A stretch of 64,000 bases of DNA from Mesorhizobium loti CJ3sym (GTDB lineage: Bacteria; Pseudomonadota; Alphaproteobacteria; Rhizobiales; Rhizobiaceae). The stretch lies in contig NZ_AXAL01000019.1 of NCBI RefSeq assembly GCF_000472785.1, positions 95,380 through 159,379 on the forward strand, in the 5' to 3' direction. Position numbers and translations under genes: made by a program. Below, in pieces: positions 1-8,615 of the stretch. A model generated the notes under the pieces. It was not told the origin of the DNA. It made no database searches and saw nothing but the letters and a program-made list of their open reading frames with translations. Numbering within the stretch: position 1 is the stretch's first letter; every line of letters begins with the position of its first letter.

Positions 1-506
1 CCCAGCCAGTTCTCCGGAAACCGCGCGTCGATCGGCTCGGGAATGACATTGTAGTCGCCGGCCAGCACCAGCGCCTCTTCCAGTCTCAGGCGCTCTTCGG
101 CCCAGCGCTCCAGCCGCGCCATCCACGACAGCTTGTAGGGGAATTTTCTCTCGTCATCGATCGGATTGCCGTTCGGCAGATAGAGCGAGACGACGCGCAG
201 CGCGCCCTTGTCGGTCGAGAACACGCCTTCGATGAAACGCGCCTGTTCGTCGGTGTCGTCGCCCGGCAGGCCGCGGTTCACTTCATCAAAGCGCAGCTTC
301 GACAGGATGGCGACGCCATTAAAACCCTTCTGGCCATGGGTTTCGACATTATAGCCAAGCGCCTCGATCTCGGCGCGCGGGAACTGCTCGTCGACCGTCT
401 TGATCTCCTGCAGGCAGACGACGTCGGGCGCGCTTTCGGTCAGCCAGTGGGTGAGGTTGCCGATGCGGGCGCGCACACCGTTGATGTTCCAGGTGACGAT
501 TTTCAT
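1..506 (-). CDS. xthA: Exodeoxyribonuclease III (partial, C-terminus beyond window)
   Basis: Endonuclease/exonuclease/phosphatase fold enzyme that cuts abasic sites and degrades DNA 3' ends in base excision repair. The reverse strand starts MKIVTWNINGVRAR, with the metal-site Asn7 and Glu34 (in VCLQEIKT) typical of the family. A later LAGDYNV segment carries the conserved Asp and Asn of the active site. About 168 residues are present and the frame runs off the left edge, so roughly the last 90-100 residues are missing. The start ATG is the reverse of cat at 504-506. The VOC gene ends 7 bp upstream on the same strand, so the two may be co-transcribed. Confidence 0.92.
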   Translation of the reverse strand, partial: MKIVTWNINGVRARIGNLTHWLTESAPDVVCLQEIKTVDEQFPRAEIEALGYNVETHGQKGFNGVAILSKLRFDEVNRGLPGDDTDEQARFIEGVFSTDKGALRVVSLYLPNGNPIDDERKFPYKLSWMARLERWAEERLRLEEALVLAGDYNVIPEPIDARFPENWL

Positions 507-512
507 GACGGG

Positions 513-905
513 CTATTCTTCCTGCGGCGTGTGGCGTTCGACGAGGCCGATCGTATTGCCAGCCGGGTCTTTTAGAAAGGCCATCCATTCGCTTTCCCCT
601 GCCGGACCGAACGTGCCTTCGGTGTCGCGATGGACGAGAGAGGGCGGGGCAGTGAAGGGGACGCCCGATGCCTTGGCGTCGGTGTGGAAGGCTTCGAGGC
701 CTGCAATATCGAGATAGACCGTGCCGGCCGGAACGCCGTCGGTGAACAGCAGGCGCACATCGCCCGCCATGATGAAGGCGATGCCCGGTGGATCGTAACG
801 GGCGTGCGCGGACATGCCGAGCACATCGCGCCAGAAAGCCAGCGTCGAATCAAGGTTGCGTCCGGCCGCCAGCGCGACCTGACGGACCGCGCCGATGGCA
901 GGCAT
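513..905 (-). CDS. VOC (glyoxalase/bleomycin resistance-type) family protein
   Basis: A 130-residue protein with the single-domain VOC pattern: an early alpha-beta unit ending in DSTLAFWRDVLGM, a central YLDIAGLEAFHTDAK segment and a terminal MAFLKDPAGNTIGLVER strand whose acidic and polar residues resemble VOC metal-site positions. These proteins bind a divalent metal and act in lyase, dioxygenase or resistance roles; the substrate cannot be read here. An upstream in-frame start at 938 would overlap the preceding gene. The ATG at 905 lies just past that gene's stop (907-909) and is preferred. It sits tightly between the upstream hypothetical gene and xthA. Confidence 0.75.
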   Translation of the reverse strand: MPAIGAVRQVALAAGRNLDSTLAFWRDVLGMSAHARYDPPGIAFIMAGDVRLLFTDGVPAGTVYLDIAGLEAFHTDAKASGVPFTAPPSLVHRDTEGTFGPAGESEWMAFLKDPAGNTIGLVERHTPQEE

Positions 906-906
906 C

Positions 907-1419
907 TCAGTTGGACCGGTGTACTGGGATCTCGCCATTGTCCGCGATTACTTGCTTGATCACGTCACCCAAATGCGATGCTTGCTCGCGCGTCGTGCGC
1001 TCATCCATCCAGTCACAAGCATTGTAGAGATCGCCAAGCCAATGCGGGTATTCGTATGTTTGCTCGATGTGAGAAACCATCCGGCAAACATGGAAGGGTG
1101 CGATGTCGTCTTGCAGGTATTCGCGCAGGCGTCGAAGAAACACCTCTCGCGCCATTTCGCTGGCTTGCTGCGACCTGTCGTTGAAATCGGGAAATTGCCG
1201 CGCGATCAGCGACTTCAAATGACCATGAGCCTTCCCGAGAGCAACAGCGTTTCTTGGGTTGGACCGGACGAGTTGCTGATAGTTGAGATCGTCGGCGTAG
1301 CCAAGTGATGCGGCGTGAAGCCCAGCCCAACCGATAATGTCAGCATTAGAAATTGCCTCTATCTCGCGAGCGACAAGAACCTTCCTGGGATCCTCGCTGC
1401 CGTCGAGAAGCGGTGTCAT
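907..1419 (-). CDS. Hypothetical protein
   Basis: I do not recognise this 170-residue protein. It is mostly helical in appearance, charged, and has no signal peptide or membrane segment. A Trp/His/Tyr-rich stretch (SHIEQTYEYPHWLGDLYN) lies near residues 125-142. A longer frame reaches 1467 but would run into the HesB-type gene. The ATG at 1419 falls 5 bp after that gene's stop and gives a compact HesB - hypothetical - VOC - xthA minus-strand run. Codon use looks slightly less GC-rich than its neighbours, so it may be an insertion into an otherwise conserved group. Confidence 0.6.
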   Translation of the reverse strand: MTPLLDGSEDPRKVLVAREIEAISNADIIGWAGLHAASLGYADDLNYQQLVRSNPRNAVALGKAHGHLKSLIARQFPDFNDRSQQASEMAREVFLRRLREYLQDDIAPFHVCRMVSHIEQTYEYPHWLGDLYNACDWMDERTTREQASHLGDVIKQVIADNGEIPVHRSN

Positions 1420-1423
1420 GCCT

Positions 1424-1771
1424 TCAAATGCTGAAACTGGTGCCGCAGCCGCAGGAGGCGACCGCATTCGGATTGCGGATCTGGAACGACTGGCCCATCA
1501 GATCGTCGACGAAGTCGATCACCGAGCCGCCCATATAAACCAGCGACAAATCGTCGATCAGCACCGTGGCGCCGTCCTTCTCGATCGCGACGTCATCATC
1601 GTTGCGCGCATCGACCAGATCGAACTTGTAGGAAAAGCCGGAGCAGCCGCCGCCTTCGACGGAAACGCGCAGCGCCGTCTTGCCGGCCTCGCCCGAGACG
1701 ATTTTCGCGATCCGCTTGGCGGCGGAGTCGGTCATTTCGACTTTCATGGTGGTCTTGGCATCAGCGCCCAT
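1424..1771 (-). CDS. HesB/IscA/ErpA-type iron-sulfur carrier
   Basis: A-type Fe-S cluster carrier that passes clusters to apo-proteins in the cytoplasm. The 115-residue product has the three invariant cysteines of the family: Cys43 in GGGCSGF, and Cys107 and Cys109 in the C-terminal SCGCGTSF. The ATG at 1771 was chosen because it yields the family's usual length (about 110-120 residues); the open frame continues to 1870 but would then overlap dgt on the other strand. It is divergent from dgt with a 76-bp gap that must hold both promoters. ErpA versus IscA-like assignment cannot be settled from the sequence alone. Confidence 0.88.
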   Translation of the reverse strand: MGADAKTTMKVEMTDSAAKRIAKIVSGEAGKTALRVSVEGGGCSGFSYKFDLVDARNDDDVAIEKDGATVLIDDLSLVYMGGSVIDFVDDLMGQSFQIRNPNAVASCGCGTSFSI

Positions 1772-1847
1772 GGGCGTCACCTTGCTTTCGGTTTCACATG
1801 ATAGGTATGAAGCGCGAGGGGCCAAGTCAACTGCGGCAGCATCAGCC

Positions 1848-3062
1848 ATGACCAATGAGTTGGGCGACATCGGATTCGGCTACCGGCCACGCGCGGCCTA
1901 TGCCACCGATCCGGCGCGCTCGCGCGGGCGGCTGTTCGATGAGGTCGAAAGCCCAACCCGCACGCCGTTCCAGCGCGACCGTGACCGCATCATCCATTCG
2001 ACCGCGTTCCGGCGGCTGAAGCACAAGACGCAGGTCTTCATCGCCCATGAAGGCGATCATTATCGCACAAGGCTGACACATTCGATCGAGGTGGCGCAGA
2101 TCGCGCGTGCCTTGGCGCGAGCGCTGCGCGGCGACGAGGATCTCGCCGAGGCGGTGGCGCTTGTGCATGATTTCGGTCACACCCCCTTCGGCCACACCGG
2201 CGAGGATGCGCTGAACGAGAAGATGGCCGCCTGGGGCGGTTTTGATCACAATGCGCAGTCGCTGCGCATCGTGACGAGGCTGGAGCGCCGCTATGCCGAG
2301 TTCGATGGGTTGAACCTGGCCTGGGAAACGCTGGAGGGCCTGGTCAAGCACAACGGCCCGCTGACGGACGCTGGCGGCAAGGGCCTGAAGGGGCCGGTGC
2401 CGCAGGCGATCCGCGATTACTCGGAGCTGCAGGATCTTGAGCTGGACCGGTTCGCCGGCATCGAGGCGCAGTGTGCCGCGATCGCCGACGACATTGCCTA
2501 CAACACGCATGACATCGACGACGGCTTGCGGGCAGGGCTGTTGACGCTCGACATGCTGGAGACGGTTTCGCTGCCGGGAACGATTCTGGCCGGCGTGCGC
2601 GAGCGCTACCCAGCGCTCGATGATGTCCGCACCGGGCATGAGCTGATGCGGCGGCAGATCACCGCCATGGTCGAGGACGTCATCGTCTCCACGACCGCCA
2701 ATCTGGAGCGTGTCGGGCCACTGAGCGCCGATGCGGTGAGGGCGGCGGGCGAGACGATGGTGACCTTTTCCGCCGAGATGGCAGCGGCCGAGAAGGAACT
2801 GAAGGCCTTCCTCTACAAGCATCTCTACCGGCACAAGGAGGTGATGCGCGTGCGCGCTGACGCCGAGCGGATCGTCCGGGACCTGTTCGACGTCTATTTC
2901 GCCGACCCGCGCGCCATGCCGGACGGTTGGCGCGAGGGGCTGGATCGGGCCGAGGACCGCATCAAGGCGCGCAGCGTAGCGGACTTCCTGGCTGGCATGA
3001 CCGACACCTACGCGCTCAAGGAACACCGGCGTTTGTTTGACCATACGCCGGATTTGAGCTAG
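1848..3062 (+). CDS. dgt: Deoxyguanosinetriphosphate triphosphohydrolase-like protein
   Basis: HD-superfamily dNTPase that hydrolyses dNTPs to deoxynucleoside and triphosphate. The 404-residue product carries the HD metal site: His78 in RLTHSIEVAQIARAL, His107-Asp108 in LVHDFGHTPFGH, and a later ADDIAYNTHDIDDG segment near residues 215-229 with the fourth ligand. The N-terminal FQRDRDRIIHSTAFRRLKHKTQVF stretch is typical of the short (type 2) dGTPase-like subfamily. ATG at 1848 (MTNELGD) gives the normal length; an in-frame extension to 1680 overlaps the HesB-type gene. argS follows after 62 bp. Confidence 0.93.
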   Translation: MTNELGDIGFGYRPRAAYATDPARSRGRLFDEVESPTRTPFQRDRDRIIHSTAFRRLKHKTQVFIAHEGDHYRTRLTHSIEVAQIARALARALRGDEDLAEAVALVHDFGHTPFGHTGEDALNEKMAAWGGFDHNAQSLRIVTRLERRYAEFDGLNLAWETLEGLVKHNGPLTDAGGKGLKGPVPQAIRDYSELQDLELDRFAGIEAQCAAIADDIAYNTHDIDDGLRAGLLTLDMLETVSLPGTILAGVRERYPALDDVRTGHELMRRQITAMVEDVIVSTTANLERVGPLSADAVRAAGETMVTFSAEMAAAEKELKAFLYKHLYRHKEVMRVRADAERIVRDLFDVYFADPRAMPDGWREGLDRAEDRIKARSVADFLAGMTDTYALKEHRRLFDHTPDLS

Positions 3063-3124
3063 GGCGGGCGCGATTTTGCCGGCCAACGAGCCGGATTCGC
3101 CATAAAGCCGCCAGAGCAATACCC

Positions 3125-4882
3125 ATGAACATCTTCGCCGATTTCACCGCGCGAGTCATAAAGGCTGTCGAAGCGCTTGATCTGAAAGACAAGGACGGCG
3201 TTTCGCCCGACCTGTCGCGCATTGCCGTCGAACCGCCGCGTGACGCCAGCCATGGCGACCTCGCGACCAACGCGGCGATGGTGCTGGCCAAGCCGACCGG
3301 GCAGAACCCGCGCGCGCTGGCCGAAAGGCTGGCGCTGGCGCTGCGGGATGACGAAGATGTCGCTGGTGCCGAGGTCGCCGGTCCCGGCTTCGTCAATCTC
3401 AGGCTCAAGGACGGCTTCTGGCACGCCCATCTGTCGGCTCTTTTGGGCGAAGGGCGCAATTATGGCCGCTCGACTGTTGGGGCCGGCAGGAAAACCAATG
3501 TCGAATATGTTTCGGCCAACCCGACAGGGCCGATGCATGTCGGCCATTGCCGGGGTGCAGTGGTTGGCGATGCACTCGCCAATCTGATGGCGTTTGCCGG
3601 CTACGACGTGACCAAGGAATACGTGATCAACGACGCCGGCTCGCAGATCGACATGCTCGGCCGCTCGGTCATACTGCGGTATCGGGAGGCTTTGGGCGAC
3701 GAGATCGGTGAGATTCCAGCTGGCCTTTATCCTGGCGATTATCTGGTTCCTCTTGGCCAGGCGTTGGCAAAGGAGTTCGGCCGCAGCCTGCTCCAGATGC
3801 CGGATGACGAGTCGCTGGCCATCGTCAAGGACCGCGCCATCGACGCGATGATGGCGATGATCCGCGAGGATCTGGCGCTAATCAACGTGCACCACGACGT
3901 GTTCTTCTCCGAGCGCACGTTGCATGCCGACAATGCCAGGAAGATCCGCTCGGCGATCAACGACCTGACGCTGAAGGGCCATATCTACAAGGGCAAGCTG
4001 CCGCCGCCCAAGGGTGAGAAGCCGGACGACTGGGAGGACCGCGAGCAGACGCTGTTCCGCTCGACCGCGGTCGGCGACGACATGGACCGGGCGCTGGTCA
4101 AGTCCGACGGTGCCTTCACCTATTTCGCCGCCGATGTGGCGTATCTGAAGGACAAGGTCGATCGCGGCTTCGTCGACCTGATCTATGTGCTTGGCGCCGA
4201 CCATGGCGGCTACGTCAAACGGCTGGAAGCGCTGGCGCGGGCAATTGCCGGCGACGAGGTCAAGCTTACCGTCCTGTTGTGCAACCTGGTCAAGCTGTTT
4301 CGCGATGGCGAGCCGGTCCGCATGTCGAAGCGGTCTGGTGATTTCGTGACGTTGCGCGAAGTGGTTGAAGAAGTCGGCCGCGACGCGATCCGCTTCATGA
4401 TGCTCTACCGCAAGAGCGATGCGCCACTGGACTTTGACTTTGCCAAGGTGACCGAGCAGTCCAAGGACAATCCGGTGTTTTATGTGCAGTACGCTTCGGC
4501 GCGCTGCCATTCGGTGTTCCGGCAGGCGAGCGAGCAGTTGGGCGAGGCGAATTTCGATCGAAGCAGCCTAGCGGCGGCGGTGGATTTGCTGACTGACGAG
4601 GGCGAGCTTGGCCTCATCCGCAAACTCGCCGAATATCCACGCCTGATCGAGTCCGCCGCTCTTGCGCTGGAGCCGCATAGGCTGGCATTTTACCTCTATG
4701 ATCTGGCTTCCAGTCTCCACGGACACTGGAACCGTGGCACGGATAATCCGGACTTACGTTTTGTTAAGGTTAACGATCGTAAATTGACGCATGCCAGACT
4801 AGGGCTGGTGCAGGCTGTTTCGGACGTTCTCACGTCCGGCCTGACGCTGATCGGAGCCGCTGCGCCCACCGAAATGCGTTAG
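3125..4882 (+). CDS. argS: Arginine--tRNA ligase
   Basis: Class I aminoacyl-tRNA synthetase that charges tRNA-Arg. At 585 residues it has the usual length. The HIGH motif appears as HVGH at 138-141 within ANPTGPMHVGHCRGA, and the KMSKS loop as RMSKRSGDF near residue 400. The N-terminal ~90 residues are the Arg-specific Add1 domain and the C-terminal ~120 residues the DALR anticodon-binding domain (FYLYDLASSLHGHWN). ATG at 3125 follows directly on from dgt. The SPOR protein gene comes about 100 bp downstream, an arrangement common in rhizobia. Confidence 0.96.
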   Translation: MNIFADFTARVIKAVEALDLKDKDGVSPDLSRIAVEPPRDASHGDLATNAAMVLAKPTGQNPRALAERLALALRDDEDVAGAEVAGPGFVNLRLKDGFWHAHLSALLGEGRNYGRSTVGAGRKTNVEYVSANPTGPMHVGHCRGAVVGDALANLMAFAGYDVTKEYVINDAGSQIDMLGRSVILRYREALGDEIGEIPAGLYPGDYLVPLGQALAKEFGRSLLQMPDDESLAIVKDRAIDAMMAMIREDLALINVHHDVFFSERTLHADNARKIRSAINDLTLKGHIYKGKLPPPKGEKPDDWEDREQTLFRSTAVGDDMDRALVKSDGAFTYFAADVAYLKDKVDRGFVDLIYVLGADHGGYVKRLEALARAIAGDEVKLTVLLCNLVKLFRDGEPVRMSKRSGDFVTLREVVEEVGRDAIRFMMLYRKSDAPLDFDFAKVTEQSKDNPVFYVQYASARCHSVFRQASEQLGEANFDRSSLAAAVDLLTDEGELGLIRKLAEYPRLIESAALALEPHRLAFYLYDLASSLHGHWNRGTDNPDLRFVKVNDRKLTHARLGLVQAVSDVLTSGLTLIGAAAPTEMR

Positions 4883-4985
4883 GTTTGACTAAAAAACCTG
4901 TCACCTTTTGCCCACATTGCGCTGGTATGGGCCAACCCTGCGCGACGTCCATGGCGTCCGAATGAGTGCGAGTTCGGGAACAATA

Positions 4986-7900
4986 ATGGCAGACAGAACC
5001 CAGCTGAGAATAGCCGACAACAACGACATCGCCGCCGATGATCCGTTCGCGGAACTGACCAGGATCATGGGCTTTGACCCACGCCAGCCGGTCAAGCCGC
5101 AGTCGCCCGCTCAGCCGAAAGCCGATCAGTTGGCACAAGAGGGCGATTTCGACATCGACCTCGAAAAGGAAATGATGGGCGAGTTCGACGCTGGTGACAG
5201 CGCCGCCGCTCCGCTTGTCGAGGCTCATGAGCCGGCATTCGAAACGGCCGCCGCCGTTGCGGCGGACGACGATTTTGCCGTGTCGCTCGATGATGATTTT
5301 CATCTGGACTTCACGGGTGCCGATGACCATGCGGTCGATGCCCGCCATGCGATCCCTGATGCGGTCGAAACCGCGCCGGTCGTCGAACCTGCCTTCGATG
5401 CCGATTTCGACAATGCCGTCGCCAGTTCGCTCGAAGACGTGTCGCCCTTCGAGGACGATCTGCCGATCGAGGACGAGCTAGCCGCGTCGCTCGATCACGA
5501 TTTCCACATCGAGGTCGAGGCCGAAGAGCCCCAGCAGGCCGCTGCCGAAGTGCCGGTGGCTGTTGCCTCGGATCATGAATTCGACGACGCGGTCGCGATT
5601 TCGCTCGAAGACGAGCTGATGCTTGACGACCATTCGCTTGACCACCACTCAGCGGATCAGCGCCATGCGGCGGCGACCGCGGTCGACTATCCGGAGCCGG
5701 TGCCGGCCGCCACGAATGAGGCACAGGCAATTTCCGACGAGGATTTCGCGGGTCACTTCGACGACGCCCTGGCCGATGTCGATATGGATTTCGACGTTCA
5801 GGCGGACGAGCCGGCGGCCTTTGACGGGGCGCAAACGCACGAAGTTTTCGCCGATGCCGTGGACGCGAAGGCCGCGATTTCAGACCCTGAAGCCGTGTTG
5901 GATGATGCCTTCGATCTGCACCTCGACGACGCGTTTGCCGAAGAGCCGGTCGCCGAAATTGCTGCCGCCGAGGTCCAGCCGGTGGCACCAGAGGCTCCGG
6001 CAGCATTCATAGCCGAGCCGGTGCGGGCGCCCGTGGCGAACAAGCGGAGCCTCGAGGACGAGTTGAATGCGCTTCTGGGCGCCATGACCGCGCGCACGCT
6101 GCCGTCGGCCAAGGAGCCTGTCGTTGCTCAGCCGGTCATGGCTCAACCCGTTATGGCTCAACCGGCTCTTGCTCCTGTCCAGCCAGCTGTCGCCGCGCCT
6201 GCAAAGGCTGCCGAGGAACCTGCCGATCTTGTTGGCGATCTCGACTGGGATCTCGATGAGCATGCGCCCGGGGATCTGCATGCCTCCAGCGCCGCTCACA
6301 CCGATGTCGATCTCGACAATCTGCTGCTCGATGAGCTCCAGGGCCATGATCTTGGCGCCGATACCGCTGATGTCGATTTCGACAATGACGCGTTCGACGC
6401 GGCCTTGGCCAGGAGCCTCGATCCGCGCGACGCGGCAGCCTCCCGGCAGGACCAGGTTGATTCTCTTGATTGGCTGGCGGAACGTTCCGCGCCGACGGAG
6501 CCGACCCGTTCGTGGAGCCGCGTGACGCCGGTTCCCCAGCAGCCGGCATTTGCCGCGCAGCCGGCCGCTTCGATGGCGGCCAGGACCGTCGCGCCGGCAA
6601 TGGCTCCAGCGGTCGCCCCGGCAGTCGCTGTGGTGCCGCCCTACCGTGCGCCCGAGCCGGTTGCGGCTGCCCCCTATGCAGCCCCCGTATCCGCACCGCA
6701 GACGCGACAGCCCTCGCGCTATGAAGAAATGCCCGATGTCGAGACCGTCGATGTGCCGGAGCGTGTCGTGGCGCTGGCGGACGATCTCGACATTCCCGAA
6801 CTGCATTTCGAGGAAGATGAGCCGGCCGCATCAGGCTATGACGATCTTGACGCCGAATTCGCCAGCCTGCTGACGGAAATGAATTCGGTGGAAGTCGCGC
6901 CTGCTCCTGCTGCTCCCGCGAGCAATGCTGCTTATGCCGATGACTCCTACAATGCCGGATTCAATCCGGGATATGCGGCGGTCAATCCGGGATATGACGC
7001 GGTCAATCCGGGCTATGACGCAGTCAATCCGGGCTATGACGCAGTCAATCCGGGCTATCAGGCGCAGGCATATGAAGCGCCCAAGCCGGGTTATGACGGG
7101 GTCAAACCGGCCTATCAGCCGGAAGCGCGGACCTATGCGGCGCGACCGGCGGAAACGCCGGCCCGTGCTGCAGCGAACACAGGCTATGCAGATGCCGCCG
7201 ACGGCTTTGATCTCGATAATCTGCCTGGCAGTCAGCCAGTCTCGCAGGCGGATGATTTCACGGTCGACGAGCTCGACTATGATCCCGAACTGGACGAGGC
7301 AATGTCCGTTCCGGGGCTCGGCGAACGCGAGGCGGCAAAGCCCGCGCGACGGCGCGGCCTTTTGATGGCCGGGATTGTCGGCGCTGTCGTGGTTGCCGGT
7401 GGCCTCGGTGCCTTCGCCCTGTCCTTTGGCGGCAAGCATGGCAGCGAAGCTCCTGTCATCGTCAAGGCCGACAATTCGCCGATCAAGATCAAGCCGGAAA
7501 ATCCGGGCGGCACCGTGGTGCCGAACCAGGACAACAAGGTCTACGACGCGGTGATCAAGGGCGCCAAGCCCGCCGAGCCGGTCCAGCAAAAACTGGTCAC
7601 CAGCACCGAACAGCCGGTGGATGTGCAGGCAAAGAACCCGGCCCGTGCCATCGATCTTTCTGGAGACCAGAGCGCTGCCGCAGGCGGAACGGATGACGGC
7701 AATGCCGTGTCGACCGCTGGCGTCGCGCCCACCGACAATGCCGCACCCGCGCCTAAATCAGAGGATCGCATTGCGCAGGTGCTTCAGGACACCGACAAGG
7801 GCAACAGCACCGATGTCGTTGCCGTTGCGCCGCGCAAGGTGAGGACCATGGTGGTCAAGTCGGACGGTTCGCTTGTGCCACGCGAGGATCCGGCACCTGC

Positions 7901-8450
7901 CGCCCCGCAAGCGGCCGCCACCGAGCCGACCGATCCGGCACCGCAGCATGTCGCCCCCTCGACGCAGGCCGATGCCGACCAGACCGGCACGGTGCCGACC
8001 GCTCCCGCCCAGGCGGATGACGAGCCGGCCCTCAAGCCGGCAGCCAAACCCGCTGCTGCGCCCAAAGCTACCGCCAAGGCACAATCCGCTAACACGCCCG
8101 CCAAGGTTGCGGTCGCGCCGCAACGCCCGTCCGACCAGCCGGTCGATGTCGTCGGCGAGGTCAAGCCCGATCAGGTGGCTTCCATCGATCCGGCCGCGGC
8201 CGGTGGCGGTTCGTGGTCGATGCAGGTTGCGTCGCAGCCGACGATCGAAAGCGCGCAATCGAGCTACCAGGATCTGCAGCGCCGCTATGGCAGCGTGCTT
8301 GCTGGCCGCACCGCCAACATCGTCAAGGCCGAGATCGCCGGCAAGGGCACGTTCTATCGCGTCCGTGTCGTGGCCCAGTCGCGCAACGATGCCATCAATC
8401 TGTGCACCAGCTACAAGGCTGCCGGCGGTAACTGCTTCGTCTCGCGCTAA
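4986..8450 (+). CDS. Large SPOR domain-containing cell-envelope protein
   Basis: A 1154-residue protein. Residues 1-~780 form a long, acidic, Ala/Pro/Asp-rich cytoplasmic arm with repeated LDDDFH/SLEDE-like blocks and a Tyr-rich NPGYDAV repeat. A single membrane segment follows at about 793-815 (LLMAGIVGAVVVAGGLGAFAL), then a ~250-residue Pro/Ala/Lys-rich periplasmic linker, and a SPOR domain at about 1075-1154 starting SWSMQVASQPTIESAQ. SPOR domains bind denuded septal peptidoglycan, so a role at the division septum is likely. ATG 4986 (MADRTQL) is favoured over upstream in-frame starts at 4908 and 4962; a GGGAA element precedes it. A strong terminator follows. Confidence 0.88.
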   Translation: MADRTQLRIADNNDIAADDPFAELTRIMGFDPRQPVKPQSPAQPKADQLAQEGDFDIDLEKEMMGEFDAGDSAAAPLVEAHEPAFETAAAVAADDDFAVSLDDDFHLDFTGADDHAVDARHAIPDAVETAPVVEPAFDADFDNAVASSLEDVSPFEDDLPIEDELAASLDHDFHIEVEAEEPQQAAAEVPVAVASDHEFDDAVAISLEDELMLDDHSLDHHSADQRHAAATAVDYPEPVPAATNEAQAISDEDFAGHFDDALADVDMDFDVQADEPAAFDGAQTHEVFADAVDAKAAISDPEAVLDDAFDLHLDDAFAEEPVAEIAAAEVQPVAPEAPAAFIAEPVRAPVANKRSLEDELNALLGAMTARTLPSAKEPVVAQPVMAQPVMAQPALAPVQPAVAAPAKAAEEPADLVGDLDWDLDEHAPGDLHASSAAHTDVDLDNLLLDELQGHDLGADTADVDFDNDAFDAALARSLDPRDAAASRQDQVDSLDWLAERSAPTEPTRSWSRVTPVPQQPAFAAQPAASMAARTVAPAMAPAVAPAVAVVPPYRAPEPVAAAPYAAPVSAPQTRQPSRYEEMPDVETVDVPERVVALADDLDIPELHFEEDEPAASGYDDLDAEFASLLTEMNSVEVAPAPAAPASNAAYADDSYNAGFNPGYAAVNPGYDAVNPGYDAVNPGYDAVNPGYQAQAYEAPKPGYDGVKPAYQPEARTYAARPAETPARAAANTGYADAADGFDLDNLPGSQPVSQADDFTVDELDYDPELDEAMSVPGLGEREAAKPARRRGLLMAGIVGAVVVAGGLGAFALSFGGKHGSEAPVIVKADNSPIKIKPENPGGTVVPNQDNKVYDAVIKGAKPAEPVQQKLVTSTEQPVDVQAKNPARAIDLSGDQSAAAGGTDDGNAVSTAGVAPTDNAAPAPKSEDRIAQVLQDTDKGNSTDVVAVAPRKVRTMVVKSDGSLVPREDPAPAAPQAAATEPTDPAPQHVAPSTQADADQTGTVPTAPAQADDEPALKPAAKPAAAPKATAKAQSANTPAKVAVAPQRPSDQPVDVVGEVKPDQVASIDPAAAGGGSWSMQVASQPTIESAQSSYQDLQRRYGSVLAGRTANIVKAEIAGKGTFYRVRVVAQSRNDAINLCTSYKAAGGNCFVSR
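6961..7065 (+). repeat. 21-bp in-frame tandem repeat (five copies)
   Basis: TCAATCCGGG recurs at 6961, 6982, 7003, 7024 and 7045, an exact 21-bp period that encodes the heptad V-N-P-G-Y-D-A. Two weaker copies (KPGYDGV, KPAYQPE) continue to about 7125. It lies in the cytoplasmic arm of the SPOR protein. The third to fifth copies are nearly identical at DNA level, which suggests recent slippage. Confidence 0.95.
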
Positions 8451-8465
8451 ACGCCGATCAACATC

Positions 8466-8499
8466 AAGCCGGCGCGGCCCAAGGCCGCGCCGGCTTTTT
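8466..8499 (+). terminator. Rho-independent terminator after SPOR gene
   Basis: A 14-bp GC-rich stem (8466-8479 with 8483-8496) closes on a 3-nt loop and is followed by a run of T. It starts 16 bp after the SPOR gene stop. Confidence 0.93.
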
Positions 8500-8540
8500 C
8501 ATGTGCCCAACTTTTTCATGTGCCTGAAGTTTTTCATGTG
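8495..8540 (+). repeat. Three copies of TTTTTCATGTG
   Basis: The 11-mer occurs at 8495-8505, 8512-8522 and 8530-8540, starting inside the terminator T-run. Spacing is 17-18 bp. No function is evident; slippage or duplication of the terminator tail is the simplest explanation. Confidence 0.8.
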
Positions 8541-8615
8541 GAAGCACTTCTGGCGCTGGACCGTCTACGACCCGAGACGATTCCCTTTGGTCGCGCGAAG
8601 CCCTAGACTCCAGGT

